Source of the DNA: CAZKUB01 sp964592335
Lineage (GTDB): Archaea; Thermoplasmatota; E2; DHVEG-1
DNA length: 28,341 nt
Direction of reading: 5' to 3'
Assembly: GCA_964592335.1 (NCBI GenBank)
Contig: CAZQEU010000015.1
Span: 1-28,341, forward strand
A model generated the notes under the pieces. It made no database searches and had not been told where the DNA came from. It was given only the letters and a program-made list of their open reading frames with translations. This document shows, piece after piece, positions 7,465-15,704 of the stretch (the first letter of the stretch is position 1; every line of letters starts with the position of its first letter). A program made the translations under genes and the position numbers.

Positions 7465-10400
7465 TTTTTTGTATGCTTTGTATCTTTCGTTTACATCTTT
7501 TTCAAGTAGTTTATGTAATCTTTCTGCTTCATCTGGAAATGATCTATAAAGTGTGTTGTATCTTATTTCACCCATCAAAAAATCATGTAGTTTACCATTT
7601 GGTTCTTTTGAGTCAAGTTGGAATGGGTTTTTGCCTTCGTCTTTTAGTCTTGGATCGAATCTATATAGTGGCCAGTAACCTGTGTCTACCGCGATTTTTT
7701 CTTCGTTTTGTGAGCGCCCCATGCCCTCTTTTATTCCATGGTTTATACATGGTGCATAAGCGATAATTAGTGATGGTCCAGGGTATGATTCTGCTTCTTT
7801 TACTGCTTTCATAAGATGATTTTTATTTGAACCCATTGCAACACTTGCGACATATACATATCCATAGGTCATAGCCATGCGTCCTAAATCTTTTTTCACT
7901 GTTTTTTTACCCGATGCTGCAAACTTTGCAACTGATCCTATTGGTGTTGCTTTTGATGATTGCCCTCCTGTGTTTGAATAGACCTCTGTGTCAAGGACTA
8001 AAATGTTTACATCATGTCCCATCGCAATAACATGGTCAAGACCGCCGTAGCCTATATCATATGCCCATCCATCTCCACCTATTATCCAGTGTGATGGTTT
8101 TGTAAACATGTCTTTTGATTCCCATATTTCGCCGATTAAACCTTTTTTGTCTGTTTGCTTTAGTTCTTTTTGAATCTTTAGTGATAGTTCTTTTGATTTA
8201 TCACCTGATAAAAAGTTGTTTAGCCATTCTCCAAATAGGTTTTTTAGCTCTCCTGATACTTCATCATTTTTAATTGCTTGTTCAACTTTCATTTTAAGGT
8301 TCTTTCTTCTCTGTGTTGTTGCAAGTTGCATACCAAAACCATATTCTGCGTTGTCTTCAAATAGACTGTTTGCCCATGCCGGGCCGTGTCCGTTTCTGTC
8401 TTTTGCCCATGGTACTGATGGTGCATATCCTCCCCATATTGAGGAGCAACCTGTTGCATTTGCAATTATCATCCGGTTTCCGTAGAGCTGGGTTATTAGT
8501 TTTACATAGGGTGTTTCCCCACAGCCAGCACATGCTCCAGAGAACTCGAGTAAAGGTTTTTTGAATTGTGAGCCTTTTAGACTGTATTTGTCAAATCCAC
8601 CTGTTCTCTCCGGTAGTTTGTTTAAATAATCAAATAGTGGTGCTTGTTTTTCTATCTGTGTTTCTATTGGTTTCATCAATAGTGCTTTTCCTTTTGGAGC
8701 AGGACAGATATCAGCACAGTTTCCACATCCAACACAGTCAAGGGCAGATACCTGTATTCTAAATTTATAGTCTGTTGCTTCTTTTCCAACTCCTTTTATT
8801 CCCTCAAATCCTTCAGGAGATTTTTCTGCTTCTTCATCTGTCACTAGATATGGTCTGATTGCTGCATGAGGACAAACCATTGCACATTGGTTACATTGTA
8901 TACAGTTTTCAGGAACCCACTTGGGAATTTCTATTGCTATTCCTCTTTTTTCGTATTTGCTTGTTTCAAGTGGGAAGAAACCACTAGGTTCAAAATCAGA
9001 GACTTTGAGGTCATTACCTTTCAAAGAAGCCATTGTTTCTACGACTTTTTTTACAAACTCAGGTTTGTTGTCTTTTGTTTCTTCTTGAGTGTCTGTTGCG
9101 TTTTTCCATGACTCTGGATAGTTGATTTTTTCAATACGCTCAATTGTTTTGTCTACTGCGTTGTAGTTCATTTGAACGATTTCATCGCCTTTGTGTCCAT
9201 AGCTTTTTTTGATTGCTTGTTTTAAAAGATCAACTGCTTCATCAACGTCTAGTATTTCTGATAGTTTGAAAAATACTGTTTGCATGACCATGTTGATTCT
9301 TTGGCCAAGGCCTACTTCTTTTGCTATTTTTACTGCGTCAATATTGTAGAATTTTAGGTTGTTTTGAGCAATAGTTCTTTTTAGGCTCGCTGGGAATTTT
9401 TCTTCCATCTCCTCTAAAGTCCATGGTGAATTAAGAACAAAAGTGCCTTCTTCTTTGATTCCTTCTAACAAATCATATTTGTCTACATATGAAGGATTAT
9501 GACATGCAATGTATTCTGCTGTGTTTATCAAGTATCTTGATTTAATAGGGTCATCGCCGAAACGAAGATGTGAGCGGGTTACACCACCAGATTTTTTCGC
9601 ATCATACTCAAAGTATCCTTGTGCGTATTTATTGGTGTTATCCCCAATTATTTTTATCGCGTTTTTATTTGCACCAACTGTTCCATCGCCGCCTATTCCC
9701 CAGAATTTACAGCGGACCATGGATTTTGTTGCTGTATCAATTTTTTCTGATGGTTCAAGTGAGGTATGTGTTACATCATCAGTTATTCCTATTGTAAAAT
9801 TGTTTTTTGGTTTATCTAATTTAAGATTATCAAAAACGGTTTTTGCCATAGTTGGAGTGAATTGTTTTGAGCTAAGACCATATCTTCCACCAACAATTTT
9901 TCTATTATCGCCTTTTTGTTGAAATACTGAGCATACATCCAAATATAATGGCTCACCATATGCACCGGGTTCTTTGGTTCTATCAAGTACTGCTATTTTT
10001 TCTGCTGTTTTTGGGATTGTGTTGTAGAAATCTTCAGCGGAAAATGGTCTGAATAATCTAACTATTACTACTCCTACTTTTTCTCCTTGTGAGTTTAGAT
10101 ATTCTACGGCTTCCTCAGTTGTTTTTGAACCGGCACCCATCATAATTATCACTCTTTTTGCTTCTGGATGGCCGTAGTAGTCGAATAGATGGTATTGTCT
10201 ACCCGTGATTTTTGCTACTTTGTTCATTTCTTCTTGAACAATACCTGGTACTTTGTTATAAAACTCGTTTCCACGTTCTCTAACCTGAAAATATGTATCC
10301 GGTCCCATTGCACCCATTCTTATATGAGGATGCTCTGGGTTAAGTGCTCTGTTTCTATGTTTTTTTATTGCATCCCAGTCAGCTAGTTTAGCCATATCAT

Positions 10401-11010
10401 CATAGTCTATCATTTCGATTTTTTGGATTTCATGTGAGCTTCTGAATCCTTCAAAGAAATGCAGGAATGGAACAGATGCTCTTAGGGTTGAGAGGTGTGC
10501 AACTAGTGCTAAATCCATTATTTCTTGTATCGAAGAAGATGCAATCTCTGCATAACCTGTGGGTCTTGCGGCCATTACATCAGAGTGATCTCCAAAAATA
10601 GAAAGTACTTCAGCTGCAATTGAGCGAGCTGCTATATGAAATACAGCAGGCATAAGTTCTCCTGCTATTTTATACATGTTAGGAAGCATAAGTAGAAGAC
10701 CTTGTGACGCAGTAAAAGTTGTAGTCAGTGCACCTGCGGAAAGTGATCCATGAATAGCTCCTGCAGCACCTGCTTCAGATTGCATCTCTGTAACGTTTAC
10801 TGTTTGACCAAAAATATTTTTAAGACCTTCTGCAGACCATGCATCTGCCATTTCTCCCATTGGTGAAGAAGGAGTAATCGGATAAATCGCTGCTACATCA
10901 CTAAAAGCATATGCTACATGTGTTGCAGCGGTGTTTCCATCAATTGATTTCCAATTTGTTTTATTCTGACCTTCTTCTTGTTTTATTTCACTTACTACTG
11001 TATCTGACAC
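7450..11010 (-). CDS. nifJ: Pyruvate:ferredoxin (flavodoxin) oxidoreductase, single-chain type
   Basis: This protein of about 1186 residues carries all PFOR domains in one chain. It converts pyruvate and CoA to acetyl-CoA, CO2 and reduced ferredoxin. The N-terminal domain I has Y-P-I-T-P-S-S-P-M-G-E and T-E-M-Q-S-E-A-G-A. A ferredoxin domain carries C-x2-C-x2-C-x3-C-P (CIQCNQCAMVCP) and C-V-G-C-G-N-C-A-D-I-C-P. Domain VI has C-A-G-C-G-E-T and T-G-C-S-S-I-W-G-G, plus the thiamine pyrophosphate site G-D-G-W-A-Y-D-I-G and Y-S-N-T-G-G-Q. Most archaea use four separate subunits instead, so this fused form suggests gene transfer from bacteria or another lineage. I choose the GTG at 11010 over a GTG at 11019 because AGAGGTG lies exactly 6 bases upstream of the former and would overlap the latter. 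Confidence 0.95.
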   Translation of the reverse strand: MSDTVVSEIKQEEGQNKTNWKSIDGNTAATHVAYAFSDVAAIYPITPSSPMGEMADAWSAEGLKNIFGQTVNVTEMQSEAGAAGAIHGSLSAGALTTTFTASQGLLLMLPNMYKIAGELMPAVFHIAARSIAAEVLSIFGDHSDVMAARPTGYAEIASSSIQEIMDLALVAHLSTLRASVPFLHFFEGFRSSHEIQKIEMIDYDDMAKLADWDAIKKHRNRALNPEHPHIRMGAMGPDTYFQVRERGNEFYNKVPGIVQEEMNKVAKITGRQYHLFDYYGHPEAKRVIIMMGAGSKTTEEAVEYLNSQGEKVGVVIVRLFRPFSAEDFYNTIPKTAEKIAVLDRTKEPGAYGEPLYLDVCSVFQQKGDNRKIVGGRYGLSSKQFTPTMAKTVFDNLKLDKPKNNFTIGITDDVTHTSLEPSEKIDTATKSMVRCKFWGIGGDGTVGANKNAIKIIGDNTNKYAQGYFEYDAKKSGGVTRSHLRFGDDPIKSRYLINTAEYIACHNPSYVDKYDLLEGIKEEGTFVLNSPWTLEEMEEKFPASLKRTIAQNNLKFYNIDAVKIAKEVGLGQRINMVMQTVFFKLSEILDVDEAVDLLKQAIKKSYGHKGDEIVQMNYNAVDKTIERIEKINYPESWKNATDTQEETKDNKPEFVKKVVETMASLKGNDLKVSDFEPSGFFPLETSKYEKRGIAIEIPKWVPENCIQCNQCAMVCPHAAIRPYLVTDEEAEKSPEGFEGIKGVGKEATDYKFRIQVSALDCVGCGNCADICPAPKGKALLMKPIETQIEKQAPLFDYLNKLPERTGGFDKYSLKGSQFKKPLLEFSGACAGCGETPYVKLITQLYGNRMIIANATGCSSIWGGYAPSVPWAKDRNGHGPAWANSLFEDNAEYGFGMQLATTQRRKNLKMKVEQAIKNDEVSGELKNLFGEWLNNFLSGDKSKELSLKIQKELKQTDKKGLIGEIWESKDMFTKPSHWIIGGDGWAYDIGYGGLDHVIAMGHDVNILVLDTEVYSNTGGQSSKATPIGSVAKFAASGKKTVKKDLGRMAMTYGYVYVASVAMGSNKNHLMKAVKEAESYPGPSLIIAYAPCINHGIKEGMGRSQNEEKIAVDTGYWPLYRFDPRLKDEGKNPFQLDSKEPNGKLHDFLMGEIRYNTLYRSFPDEAERLHKLLEKDVNERYKAYKKMAED

Positions 11011-11016
11011 AATAAA

Positions 11017-11023
11017 CACCTCT
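11017..11023 (-). promoter_or_regulatory. Shine-Dalgarno site deciding the PFOR start
   Basis: AGAGGTG on the minus strand, 6 bases before GTG at 11010. A second in-frame GTG (11019) is part of this site itself and so is unlikely to be the start. Confidence 0.65.
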
Positions 11024-11064
11024 AATATTTCTATGTTATATCTATTAAATTATTAACCCGTAAT

Positions 11065-11117
11065 AAGGAATTATACATAAACATTTGGTATGGAAAATAT
11101 GTAACTTAGTATTCCTT
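11065..11117. repeat. Inverted repeat between divergent PFOR and pyrophosphatase promoters
   Basis: AAGGAAT at 11065-11071 and its exact complement ATTCCTT at 11111-11117, 39 bases apart, lie in the 178-base space between the divergent starts. The left arm adjoins a possible PFOR TATA element (TTTATGTATAA, minus, 11071-11081). It could be an operator shared by both genes; arms of 7 bp are weak evidence. Confidence 0.25.
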
Positions 11118-11142
11118 TGTTTTGCTTATCAAATCATAACAA

Positions 11143-11150
11143 TTATATAA
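11143..11150 (+). promoter_or_regulatory. TATA box of the membrane pyrophosphatase gene
   Basis: TTATATAA about 42 nt before the ATG at 11189. The predicted leader of about 20 nt contains the ribosome site GAGAGGT, a few bases from the ATG. Confidence 0.55.
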
Positions 11151-11188
11151 GTATTATAGATTCCAGTCAGATAGGGTGAGAGGTTATT

Positions 11189-13273
11189 ATGGAGTTATGG
11201 ATAATAGCACCAATCGGAGGCATAATTGCTTTGCTTTTCGCAACATTTTTGTATTTTAAAGTTAAAAATCAAAATGTTGGAAACGAAAAAATGAAAGAAC
11301 TTTCACATGCCATTAGAGAAGGCGCTATGGCATTTTTAAACAGCGAATATAAAGTATTGGTCATATTTGTGGCAATAGTCGCAGTTTTACTGTTTATTGC
11401 TTCTTTTATAGAGGGCAGTAACATAGAAATGGGTTTGTCCTTTGCATTTGTAATAGGTGCAATACTTTCAGCTTTATCAGGTAACATTGGAATGCGTATG
11501 GCTACAATGGCAAATGCTAGAACTGCTGAGGGAACAAAAAACAGTCTTTCAAAAGGTCTATCAATCGCATTTTCTAGTGGAGCCGTTATGGGTATGTGTG
11601 TGGTAGGTCTTGGAGTTCTTGGGGTATTTGGTCTTTATTACGCTTTTATAAATCTTTTCTCATTTTCTGCTACAACAGCTACAAATATGTTATTTGGATT
11701 TGGTTTTGGAGCATCATCAATTGCACTTTTCGCTCGTGTAGGCGGAGGAATATATACAAAAGCTGCAGATGTTGGAGCAGATCTTGTCGGAAAGGTTGAA
11801 GCAGGAATACCTGAGGATGATCCAAGAAACCCTGCGGTAATTGCAGATCAAGTAGGTGATAATGTTGGTGATGTCGCTGGAATGGGTGCGGATCTCTTTG
11901 AGTCATACGTAGATTCACTTATTGCTACAATGGCACTTGCAGCAGTTACTATGGCACTTGTTTTGTCAAATGGTCCTCAAACACTTGGAAAGTTTATAGT
12001 TACAACCAGCAACATGGATGCAGCACTTTGGCTTCCACTGATTCTAGCTGCGTTAGGTATTATAGCATCAATCATTGGTATTTTAATAGTTACAATGGGT
12101 AAGGGAAAAAACATATATGGTGCACTTAGAAACTCATTATATGTTTCAGCGTTTCTTACAGCAATACTCTCATTTTTAGCAATTTATTTCACGCTTGATG
12201 ATCTAAATCCTTTCTATGCGATACTTGCAGGTCTTGCAGCAGGCCTTGTTATAGGTTTTAGCACGGAGTATTATACTTCTGAGAAAAGAAAACCTGCTCA
12301 GAGTATTGCAGAGTCATCTAGGACTGGTCCTGCAACTGTTATTATACAAGGTTTGCAGGTTGGTATGATGAGTACAATAATACCGGTTTTAGCAGTTGTA
12401 GCAGCTATGCTTATAGCATATTATTTTGCAGATTTTTATGGTGTAGCAATTTCAGCGGTTGGTATGCTCTCCATTCTTGGTGTATCCCTTGCAACTGATT
12501 GTTATGGTCCTGTTGCAGATAATGCGCAGGGAATATCTGAGATGGCTGGAATGGGAAAAGAAGTGCGAGAGAATACAGAGCAGCTTGATGCAGTAGGTAA
12601 TACTACTGCTGCTATGGGTAAAGGTTTTGCTATAGGATCAGCCGCGATTACTGCTCTTGCCTTGATTTTTACATATATTACTACTGCGGGTGCTATGGGA
12701 TATAATTTGGTTCTTGATCTTGCTAATCCAAATGTAGTAGTTGGGATATTTATTGGTGCTATGCTTCCATTTGTTTTTACTGCACTTACAATGGGTGCAG
12801 TAGGTCGTGCAGCATATCAGATGGTAGAAGAAGTTAGAAGACAATTCAAAGAACTTGGTCTTTTGAAAAGTGATAAAAACAAACCAGATTACAAAGGTTG
12901 TGTTGCGATAAGTACAAAGCAGGCTTTAAAAGAAATGATTCTACCAAGTCTTCTAGCAGTTATTTCTCCGATAGTTGTAGGAATAATATTAAAGCCAGAG
13001 GGATTAGGTGGACTGTTGGTAGGATCTATTGCAACTGGTTTCTTGCTTGCAGTATTTCTTGCAAACTCTGGTGGTGCATGGGATAATGCAAAAAAATATG
13101 TGGAATCAGGTAATTTAGGTGGCAAAGGCTCTGATGCTCATAAAGCAACTGTTATCGGAGATACTGTAGGTGATCCATGTAAGGATACATCTGGGCCGTC
13201 ACTAAATATACTAATAAAGCTTATGAGTATAGTATCACTTGTGTTTTTGCCTTTGATACTTGCTTTAACATAA
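11189..13273 (+). CDS. hppA: K+-dependent membrane pyrophosphatase, possibly Na+-pumping
   Basis: This 694-residue polytopic membrane enzyme couples PPi hydrolysis to ion export. The substrate-binding loops are intact: D-V-G-A-D-L-V-G-K-V-E from Asp194, then D-D-P-R-N-P-A-V-I-A-D, V-G-D-N-V-G-D-V-A-G, and near the C-terminus G-D-T-V-G-D-P-C-K-D-T. The sequence G-N-T-T-A-A (Ala474, Ala475) has Ala where K+-independent enzymes have Lys, which marks the K+-dependent subfamily. Glu238 in D-L-F-E-S-Y-V sits at the position typical of Na+-pumping members, while H+-pumping K+-independent enzymes have Gly there and Glu four residues later (here Asp242). Na+ transport is therefore likely but inferred. 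GAGAGGT lies just before the ATG. Confidence 0.95.
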   Translation: MELWIIAPIGGIIALLFATFLYFKVKNQNVGNEKMKELSHAIREGAMAFLNSEYKVLVIFVAIVAVLLFIASFIEGSNIEMGLSFAFVIGAILSALSGNIGMRMATMANARTAEGTKNSLSKGLSIAFSSGAVMGMCVVGLGVLGVFGLYYAFINLFSFSATTATNMLFGFGFGASSIALFARVGGGIYTKAADVGADLVGKVEAGIPEDDPRNPAVIADQVGDNVGDVAGMGADLFESYVDSLIATMALAAVTMALVLSNGPQTLGKFIVTTSNMDAALWLPLILAALGIIASIIGILIVTMGKGKNIYGALRNSLYVSAFLTAILSFLAIYFTLDDLNPFYAILAGLAAGLVIGFSTEYYTSEKRKPAQSIAESSRTGPATVIIQGLQVGMMSTIIPVLAVVAAMLIAYYFADFYGVAISAVGMLSILGVSLATDCYGPVADNAQGISEMAGMGKEVRENTEQLDAVGNTTAAMGKGFAIGSAAITALALIFTYITTAGAMGYNLVLDLANPNVVVGIFIGAMLPFVFTALTMGAVGRAAYQMVEEVRRQFKELGLLKSDKNKPDYKGCVAISTKQALKEMILPSLLAVISPIVVGIILKPEGLGGLLVGSIATGFLLAVFLANSGGAWDNAKKYVESGNLGGKGSDAHKATVIGDTVGDPCKDTSGPSLNILIKLMSIVSLVFLPLILALT

Positions 13274-13307
13274 AAAATATTTATCATTCAAAAAGAATAT
13301 AAGGAAT

Positions 13308-13316
13308 AAATATATA
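13308..13316 (+). promoter_or_regulatory. TATA box of the rpoE1 operon
   Basis: AAATATATA centred about 45 nt before the rpoE1 ATG. A GTGAT ribosome site (13347-13351) precedes the ATG by 5 bases. Confidence 0.5.
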
Positions 13317-13356
13317 CCAAGTCAGCTAACCTGATAGTTTAGAGTAGTGATATATT

Positions 13357-13956
13357 ATGTATTACATGGTTAAAATAGAAGATACAGTAAGGATTCCGCC
13401 AAATAAATTCAGCGAAGATTTATCTGATGTAGTAACAAGTATAGTACAGGAAACATTTGAAGGAACTATGCGTAAAAACCAGGGTGTAATAGTTGTTGCA
13501 GAAAACATAGAGCCCGTTGGAAGCGGTGTAGTCATTCATGGTGATGGTGCTATGTATCAGAAAGTCTCTTTTGATGCACTTACATTCAAACCAGAGTTGC
13601 AGGAAGTACTTGATGCAGTTGTATGTGAAATAGTGGAATTTGGAGCATTCTGTCATATCGGTCCACTTGATGCACTTGTTCATATGAGTCAGATAATGAA
13701 TGATTATGTAGAAGTAGATGCAGACAGCGAGGTTGTTACAGGAAAAGAAAAAAAACAGGTCCTTAAAACAGGTGATCCGGTAAGAACAAGAGTAGTAGCA
13801 GTCAGTCTAAATGAGATTTCATCTCGTGAAAGCAAAATCGGTTTAACTATGAGACAGCCCTCACTTGGTGCACATGAATGGATATATGAATCAGATGAAG
13901 ATAAAAAGAAAGAGAAATCAAAAAAGAAAAAAGATAAAAAGAAGGGTAAAAAATGA
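13357..13956 (+). CDS. rpoE1: DNA-directed RNA polymerase subunit E' (Rpo7)
   Basis: The 199-residue protein is the archaeal counterpart of eukaryotic Rpb7, half of the Rpo4/7 stalk that binds emerging RNA. It begins M-Y-Y-M-V-K-I-E-D-T-V-R-I-P-P, the characteristic family start, which fixes the ATG at 13357. The N-terminal tip domain fills about residues 1-80 (G-D-G-A-M-Y-Q-K-V-S-F-D-A-L-T-F near its end), and an S1 RNA-binding domain follows (E-I-V-E-F-G-A-F-C-H-I-G-P-L-D-A-L-V-H near 95-115). The last 18 residues are almost all Lys, an extension beyond the usual end. The stop overlaps the spt4 ATG by 4 bases, so translation of the two is coupled. Confidence 0.95.
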   Translation: MYYMVKIEDTVRIPPNKFSEDLSDVVTSIVQETFEGTMRKNQGVIVVAENIEPVGSGVVIHGDGAMYQKVSFDALTFKPELQEVLDAVVCEIVEFGAFCHIGPLDALVHMSQIMNDYVEVDADSEVVTGKEKKQVLKTGDPVRTRVVAVSLNEISSRESKIGLTMRQPSLGAHEWIYESDEDKKKEKSKKKKDKKKGKK

Positions 13957-14138
13957 AGAATATGAGAGCATGTAAAACCTGTCATCTATTAACAGAGAAG
14001 GATGTATGTCCAATCTGCTCAGTTCCTACATCTAAAAGATGGAGAGGATATGTTATAATCCGTGATCCAAAGACTTCTCAAGTAGCACAAAAAATGAACA
14101 TTAAAAAACCAGGTAAATACGCTCTAAAAGTAATGTAA
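13953..14138 (+). CDS. spt4: Transcription elongation factor Spt4 (RpoE2)
   Basis: This 61-residue protein is Spt4, which pairs with Spt5 to keep RNA polymerase processive. A zinc site is formed by Cys7, Cys10, Cys19 and Cys22 (C-K-T-C and C-P-I-C). After it come R-W-R-G-Y-V-I-I-R-D-P and the final G-K-Y-A-L-K-V, both standard for archaeal Spt4. The ATG overlaps the rpoE1 stop as ATGA; a second in-frame ATG three codons on is an alternative start. The neighbours (rpoE1 before, DUF359 and eS24/eS31 after) are the conserved archaeal order. Confidence 0.95.
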   Translation: MKNMRACKTCHLLTEKDVCPICSVPTSKRWRGYVIIRDPKTSQVAQKMNIKKPGKYALKVM

Positions 14139-14163
14139 AAAAAATTTTTTTGTTTTTGAGATT

Positions 14164-14661
14164 ATGTATACTCTACCAAATAACATGCGAACTCTTTTAA
14201 AACAGCCTATAGGCACTTTAGTAGATGAAAAAAAACTGCTTAACATTCTTAAAAAAGAAAAAAAAGTTGTAAGCATTGGCGATATGGTTACATATACGCT
14301 TTTGAAAAATAATATCGAGCCTTTTTTTTGTATCATTGATTATCATACCCATCGTGGTAAATGCTCTGAAGATATTATTAAAACCTTAAACTCATATGGT
14401 AAAAAAACAATAAAAATTAGTAATCCTGCAGGTAAAATCACTGATGAGTTATGGAATGTTATAAAACTATCATATGAAAATAACAATCAATCACTTAGAA
14501 TTGAAGTAAAAGGAGAAGAAGACCTTGCATCCCTTGCAGCTATTTATCTAGCTCCAGTAGACGTAACTATAATATATGGATTGCCGGATAAGGGGGTCTT
14601 AGTTGTTAAACCAACAAGAGAAAATAAGGATAAAGTTAAACAAGTACTTGATAAGATGTGA
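14164..14661 (+). CDS. GTP-dependent dephospho-CoA kinase (DUF359)
   Basis: The 165-residue protein matches the archaeal DUF359 family, shown in Thermococcus to phosphorylate dephospho-CoA with GTP in the last step of CoA synthesis. Recognisable elements are L-K-Q-P-I-G-T-L near the start, S-I-G-D-M-V-T near residue 37, I-D-Y-H-T-H-R near 58, N-P-A-G-K-I-T near 82, V-K-G-E-E-D-L-A-S-L-A near 118 and Y-G-L-P-D-K-G-V near 140. The usual 'NPPG' and 'YGQP' phrases are slightly changed (NPAG, YGLP), as often in divergent members. It sits between spt4 and eS24, its normal place in euryarchaea. Its stop is 5 bases before the eS24 ATG. Confidence 0.88.
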   Translation: MYTLPNNMRTLLKQPIGTLVDEKKLLNILKKEKKVVSIGDMVTYTLLKNNIEPFFCIIDYHTHRGKCSEDIIKTLNSYGKKTIKISNPAGKITDELWNVIKLSYENNNQSLRIEVKGEEDLASLAAIYLAPVDVTIIYGLPDKGVLVVKPTRENKDKVKQVLDKM

Positions 14662-14666
14662 TTATT

Positions 14667-15374
14667 ATGGAAATTGAAATCGACTCAAAAAGAAATAATC
14701 CTTTATTAAACCGAACAGAGGTTTACTTTACAGTAAAACACCCGGGTGAAAAAACACCAAATAGGGAACTGGTGAGAAGTGAACTAGCTGAAAAACTAAA
14801 TGCAAAAAAAGAAAATGTTATTGTAAATGCTATAAACCCAGGTTTCGGCTCACAAGAAACAACTGGTTATGCAAAGATTTATTCTTCAGAGGCAAAAGCA
14901 AAGGATCTTGAAAAAAAACATATCCTGAAAAGAAACAAAATGATAAGGGAAAAACAAAAAGAAAAACCAAAAGAAGAAAAACCAGAACCTGCCCCTGCAA
15001 CTGAAGAGAAAAAAGCAGAGCCTGAGGTAAAGGCTGAACCTGAAAAAGCAGCAGAACCAGAAACCAAAACCGAAGCTGAAGAGCCAAAGCAGGAAAAACC
15101 ACAACCATCCGAAGAGAAAACTGATGAGGATAAACCTGCTGAAGAAGATAAACCAGAAGAAAAACAAGAATCTGAACCAGTAGAAAAAACTGAAGAAACA
15201 GATCAAAAAGAAGAAAAAACACAACCCTCTGAAAACAAGCCAACAAATGAGTCTAAAGAAGATAAACCAGAACAACCAAAGCAAGAAACTAAAAAAGAAG
15301 AAGCATCTGAAGAGAAAAAACCTGAAAACAAAGACGAAGAAAAAAAGGATCAAAAAGAAGAAAAGAAGGAATAA
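14667..15374 (+). CDS. rps24e: Ribosomal protein eS24 with a long Lys/Glu/Pro-rich tail
   Basis: Residues 1-95 are a normal eS24: M-E-I-E-I start, N-P-L-L-N-R-T-E-V near residue 11, a central S-E-L-A-E-K-L-N-A segment and G-F-G-S-Q-E-T-T-G-Y-A-K-I-Y near 59-72. Archaeal eS24 usually ends at about 100 residues, but here about 135 more follow, made nearly entirely of Glu, Lys, Pro, Ala, Gln and Thr with no hydrophobic core, so the tail should be disordered. Part of it (residues about 200-212) is nearly identical, at DNA level too, to the tail of the next gene, eS31. The ATG at 14667 with GTGAT upstream is preferred over the GTG at 14658. The eS31 ATG follows 3 bases after the stop. Confidence 0.95.
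   Translation: MEIEIDSKRNNPLLNRTEVYFTVKHPGEKTPNRELVRSELAEKLNAKKENVIVNAINPGFGSQETTGYAKIYSSEAKAKDLEKKHILKRNKMIREKQKEKPKEEKPEPAPATEEKKAEPEVKAEPEKAAEPETKTEAEEPKQEKPQPSEEKTDEDKPAEEDKPEEKQESEPVEKTEETDQKEEKTQPSENKPTNESKEDKPEQPKQETKKEEASEEKKPENKDEEKKDQKEEKKE
15264..15302 (+). repeat. Direct repeat, copy 1, in the eS24 tail
   Basis: This 39-base stretch recurs at 15594-15632 in the eS31 tail with a single mismatch (ACT against CCT, so Thr against Pro). The offset is 330 bases and both copies are in the same reading frame, coding for a K-P-E-Q-P-K-Q-E-(T/P)-K-K-E-E peptide. Confidence 0.85.
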
Positions 15375-15377
15375 AAA

Positions 15378-15695
15378 ATGAAAAAAAGAGAATTTTTCAA
15401 AGTTGAAGGAAACAAGATAAATCGAATCAGAAAACATTGTCCAAAATGCGGTCCAGCTGTTTTTCTAGCAGAACATAAAAATAGATTCAGCTGTGGTAAA
15501 TGTGGATATACAGAATTTAAATCAAGTGGAAAAAAACAACCAGCTTCCAAAGATAATAAGCCTTCTGAAAAACCTGCAGAAAACAAACAAGAAAAACCAG
15601 AACAACCAAAGCAAGAACCTAAAAAAGAAGAAAAATCAGAAAATGTTAATCCTGAAGCTGAAGTAAAAGAAAAAGAAGAAAACAAAAAAGAATAA
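15378..15695 (+). CDS. rps27ae: Ribosomal protein eS31 with a Lys/Glu/Pro-rich tail
   Basis: The first 50 residues are a complete archaeal eS31, a zinc-binding small-subunit protein: Cys21 and Cys24 (C-P-K-C-G), then Cys39 and Cys42 (C-G-K-C-G-Y). The family normally stops around residue 50-65, but this protein goes on to 105 with a charged low-complexity tail that shares a phrase with the eS24 tail. No ubiquitin-like part is present, as expected for archaea. GAAGGA in the last codons of eS24 serves as the ribosome site. The gene ends the operon; a T8 run begins just after the stop and runs into the convergent Lrp gene. Confidence 0.95.
   Translation: MKKREFFKVEGNKINRIRKHCPKCGPAVFLAEHKNRFSCGKCGYTEFKSSGKKQPASKDNKPSEKPAENKQEKPEQPKQEPKKEEKSENVNPEAEVKEKEENKKE
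15594..15632 (+). repeat. Direct repeat, copy 2, in the eS31 tail
   Basis: Second copy of the 39-base unit of 15264-15302, with 38 of 39 bases identical and the same frame. Confidence 0.85.
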
Positions 15696-15696
15696 A

Positions 15697-15704
15697 TTTT
15701 TTTT
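15697..15704 (+). terminator. T8 terminator of the rpoE1-eS31 operon
   Basis: A run of eight T starts one base after the eS31 stop codon and overlaps the stop codon of the convergent Lrp gene. T runs are the usual archaeal termination signal. Confidence 0.5.

Noticed and set aside
9509..9922. Plus-strand 137-residue frame inside PFOR
   Set aside because: The PFOR frame is unmistakable here; the reverse frame has no start signals or known motifs.
14886..15437. Long minus-strand frame rich in Phe and Leu opposite eS24
   Set aside because: It is the reverse reading of the purine-rich Lys/Glu tail; composition is only Phe, Leu and Ser and there is no ribosome site.
15264..15632. Direct repeats as a mobile element or CRISPR
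   Set aside because: Only two copies, both in frame inside ribosomal-protein tails, with no spacers or transposase; best explained as duplicated coding sequence.
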